From Closterium sp. Naga37s-1 (Eukaryota; Streptophyta; Zygnematophyceae; Desmidiales; Closteriaceae): a stretch of 64,000 nucleotides of DNA. The position numbers were made by a program, and so were the translations under genes. The notes under the pieces are model-generated. The model searched no databases. It had not been told where the DNA came from and was given only the letters and a program-made list of their open reading frames with translations. The DNA is taken from assembly GCA_947471745.1 (NCBI GenBank), contig CANJKZ010000170.1:62001-126000 (forward strand), in the 5' to 3' direction. Positions 63,061-64,000 of this stretch are shown piece after piece; the stretch's first letter is position 1; each line of letters opens with the position of its first letter.

Positions 63061-63499
63061 TTTTATTTTACCGTACCAGTATTTTCTATGGTGCTGGAGC
63101 TGGGCAATGGAATAAATGACAGGCAGGCACAGCCCACCACAGAGCAAATGGGTCCAATCCAAGCCAGGTCTTGGTCACCATGCCAGCAAGAGTAAAGGAG
63201 CAGATGCCAACAAGAGGTAACATCATAACACTACACACTTTGCTATCCAGCTTTGCTCTGCAACAAGGCTCTCGCGCTGCAGAAACGGCAATGGAGACAA
63301 TTGGCGATCGTCGATTCGCGATCGGCTATCCAACCACGGGACGGGCACATGGAGCAGTGATGCGCAGAGAGTGCAGCCACACACACCCATCCCCACGCCA
63401 CTTCGTCATCATAAGACCCGCTTCCAGTGCTGTTGCTGCTGCTGCTGCTGCTGCCGCTGCTGCTACTTTTGAGATGTCTCAAAACACGCCTCTCCCCTA
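63061..63499. other. region between the DIRS element and the right-edge gene
   Basis: It holds no recognisable gene. A (CTG)n-like run at 63431-63463 is followed by a near-perfect palindrome TTTTGAGATGTCTCAAAA (63467-63484, one centre mismatch), 15 bp beyond the stop of the minus-strand frame. Confidence 0.55.
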
Positions 63500-64000
63500 T
63501 CAACAGATATCATCTTCGGAACTAGCGGACTCCTCATTCCCCACCTCGTCATCATCGTCGTCGTCATCAGACCCACTCCCACTGCTGCTGCTGCTGCCGC
63601 TGCTGCTACCACTCCCGCTACTACTGCTACTCCCACTCCCACTGCCACTCGCAGAACTACTGCTCCCATCAGACCCTTGCTGCTTCAACGGTGTCCCAGT
63701 CTCAGTTACAGTCCCAGCCCCAGACGCAGGTGCATCCCCTGCTGCCTGCTCCTCTTCCTCCTCAACCTCGATCTCCTCATATTCCACCTCCTCCTCTTCC
63801 TCCTCCCCACCAACCCCCAGCTCAATCTGCTCAACACCCGCTGCCTTGTTTGTGTAGAAAGATGAGGAACCAACTCCCGAAGAATCCCGAGATGTTAACC
63901 CGGAAACAGAAGAACCAGTGGCTGTGTTCGCCCATCCTGCACCATCACCCATCCCTCCTCCTCCTACTCCTCCACCACCAGCAGCAGCACCAGCAGCACC
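63500..64000 (-). CDS. C-terminal part of an acidic, Ser/Gly-rich protein, cut by the window edge
   Basis: The minus frame is open from the window edge (Gly/Ala-rich, then MGDGAGWANT) to a TGA at 63502-63500. The sequence has two Glu runs (EEEEEEVEYEEIEVEEEEEQ), a Ser-Gly repeat region and seven Asp (GSDDDDDDDE), ending SSEDDIC. It has no domain that I recognise; composition suggests a nuclear or chromatin-associated tail. Low complexity makes the frame less certain. Confidence 0.4.
   Translation of the reverse strand, partial: GAAGAAAGGGGVGGGGMGDGAGWANTATGSSVSGLTSRDSSGVGSSSFYTNKAAGVEQIELGVGGEEEEEEVEYEEIEVEEEEEQAAGDAPASGAGTVTETGTPLKQQGSDGSSSSASGSGSGSSSSSGSGSSSGSSSSSGSGSDDDDDDDEVGNEESASSEDDIC

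Overview
The window looks like nuclear DNA of a streptophyte green plant, probably an early-diverging one (charophyte alga or bryophyte-grade). Three things point there: plant-type LxGxIP leucine-rich repeats, a DEMETER/ROS1-type DNA glycosylase, and a PAT-like DIRS retrotransposon, a class common in green algae and rare in flowering plants. The species cannot be fixed from sequence alone. The DNA is GC-rich and dense in micro- and minisatellites, including inside exons. Introns are long, pyrimidine-rich GT-AG introns.

Layout. 1-4440 is a tandem satellite of about 181 bp per monomer, with a 1446-bp eight-monomer higher-order period. From 5824 to 17789 lie two head-to-tail paralogous genes for secreted LRR proteins. 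In both, nearly every LRR is one 72-bp phase-2 exon; the first ends in a GPI-type tail and the second in one membrane helix, and neither has a kinase. 18535-25124 is an 11-exon gene for a D-erythronate dehydrogenase-like (DenD) NAD-dependent SDR, with a 1.5-kb TGTGCN hexamer array in one intron. 26577-36385 (minus) encodes a protein of about 3080 residues with a disordered N-terminal part and a helical conserved C-terminal third that I do not recognise. It diverges across about 1.25 kb from a 17-exon DEMETER/ROS1-like 5-methylcytosine DNA glycosylase gene (37635-57101, about 4148 residues as modelled) with complete HhH-GPD, Fe-S and RRM_DME parts. 57355-63060 (minus) is a decayed DIRS/PAT retrotransposon with split direct repeats. 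The right edge cuts an acidic, Ser-rich reading frame.

The least ordinary signal is a dispersed short palindrome, consensus TTTTGAG-NNNN-CTCAAAA with a usually self-complementary centre (TCGA, GCGC, ACGT). Nine perfect copies and at least ten degraded ones occur between 9 kb and 63.5 kb. Most sit exactly at the junction between two copies of a local tandem duplication of roughly 20-150 bp, often at an exon-intron boundary and sometimes in frame inside an exon. The two copies differ by scattered substitutions, so the events look old and repeated. I know of no described element with this form.

Exon models come from reading frames, GT/AG sites, intron phase and recalled family motifs. Every model closes in frame, but none has transcript support.
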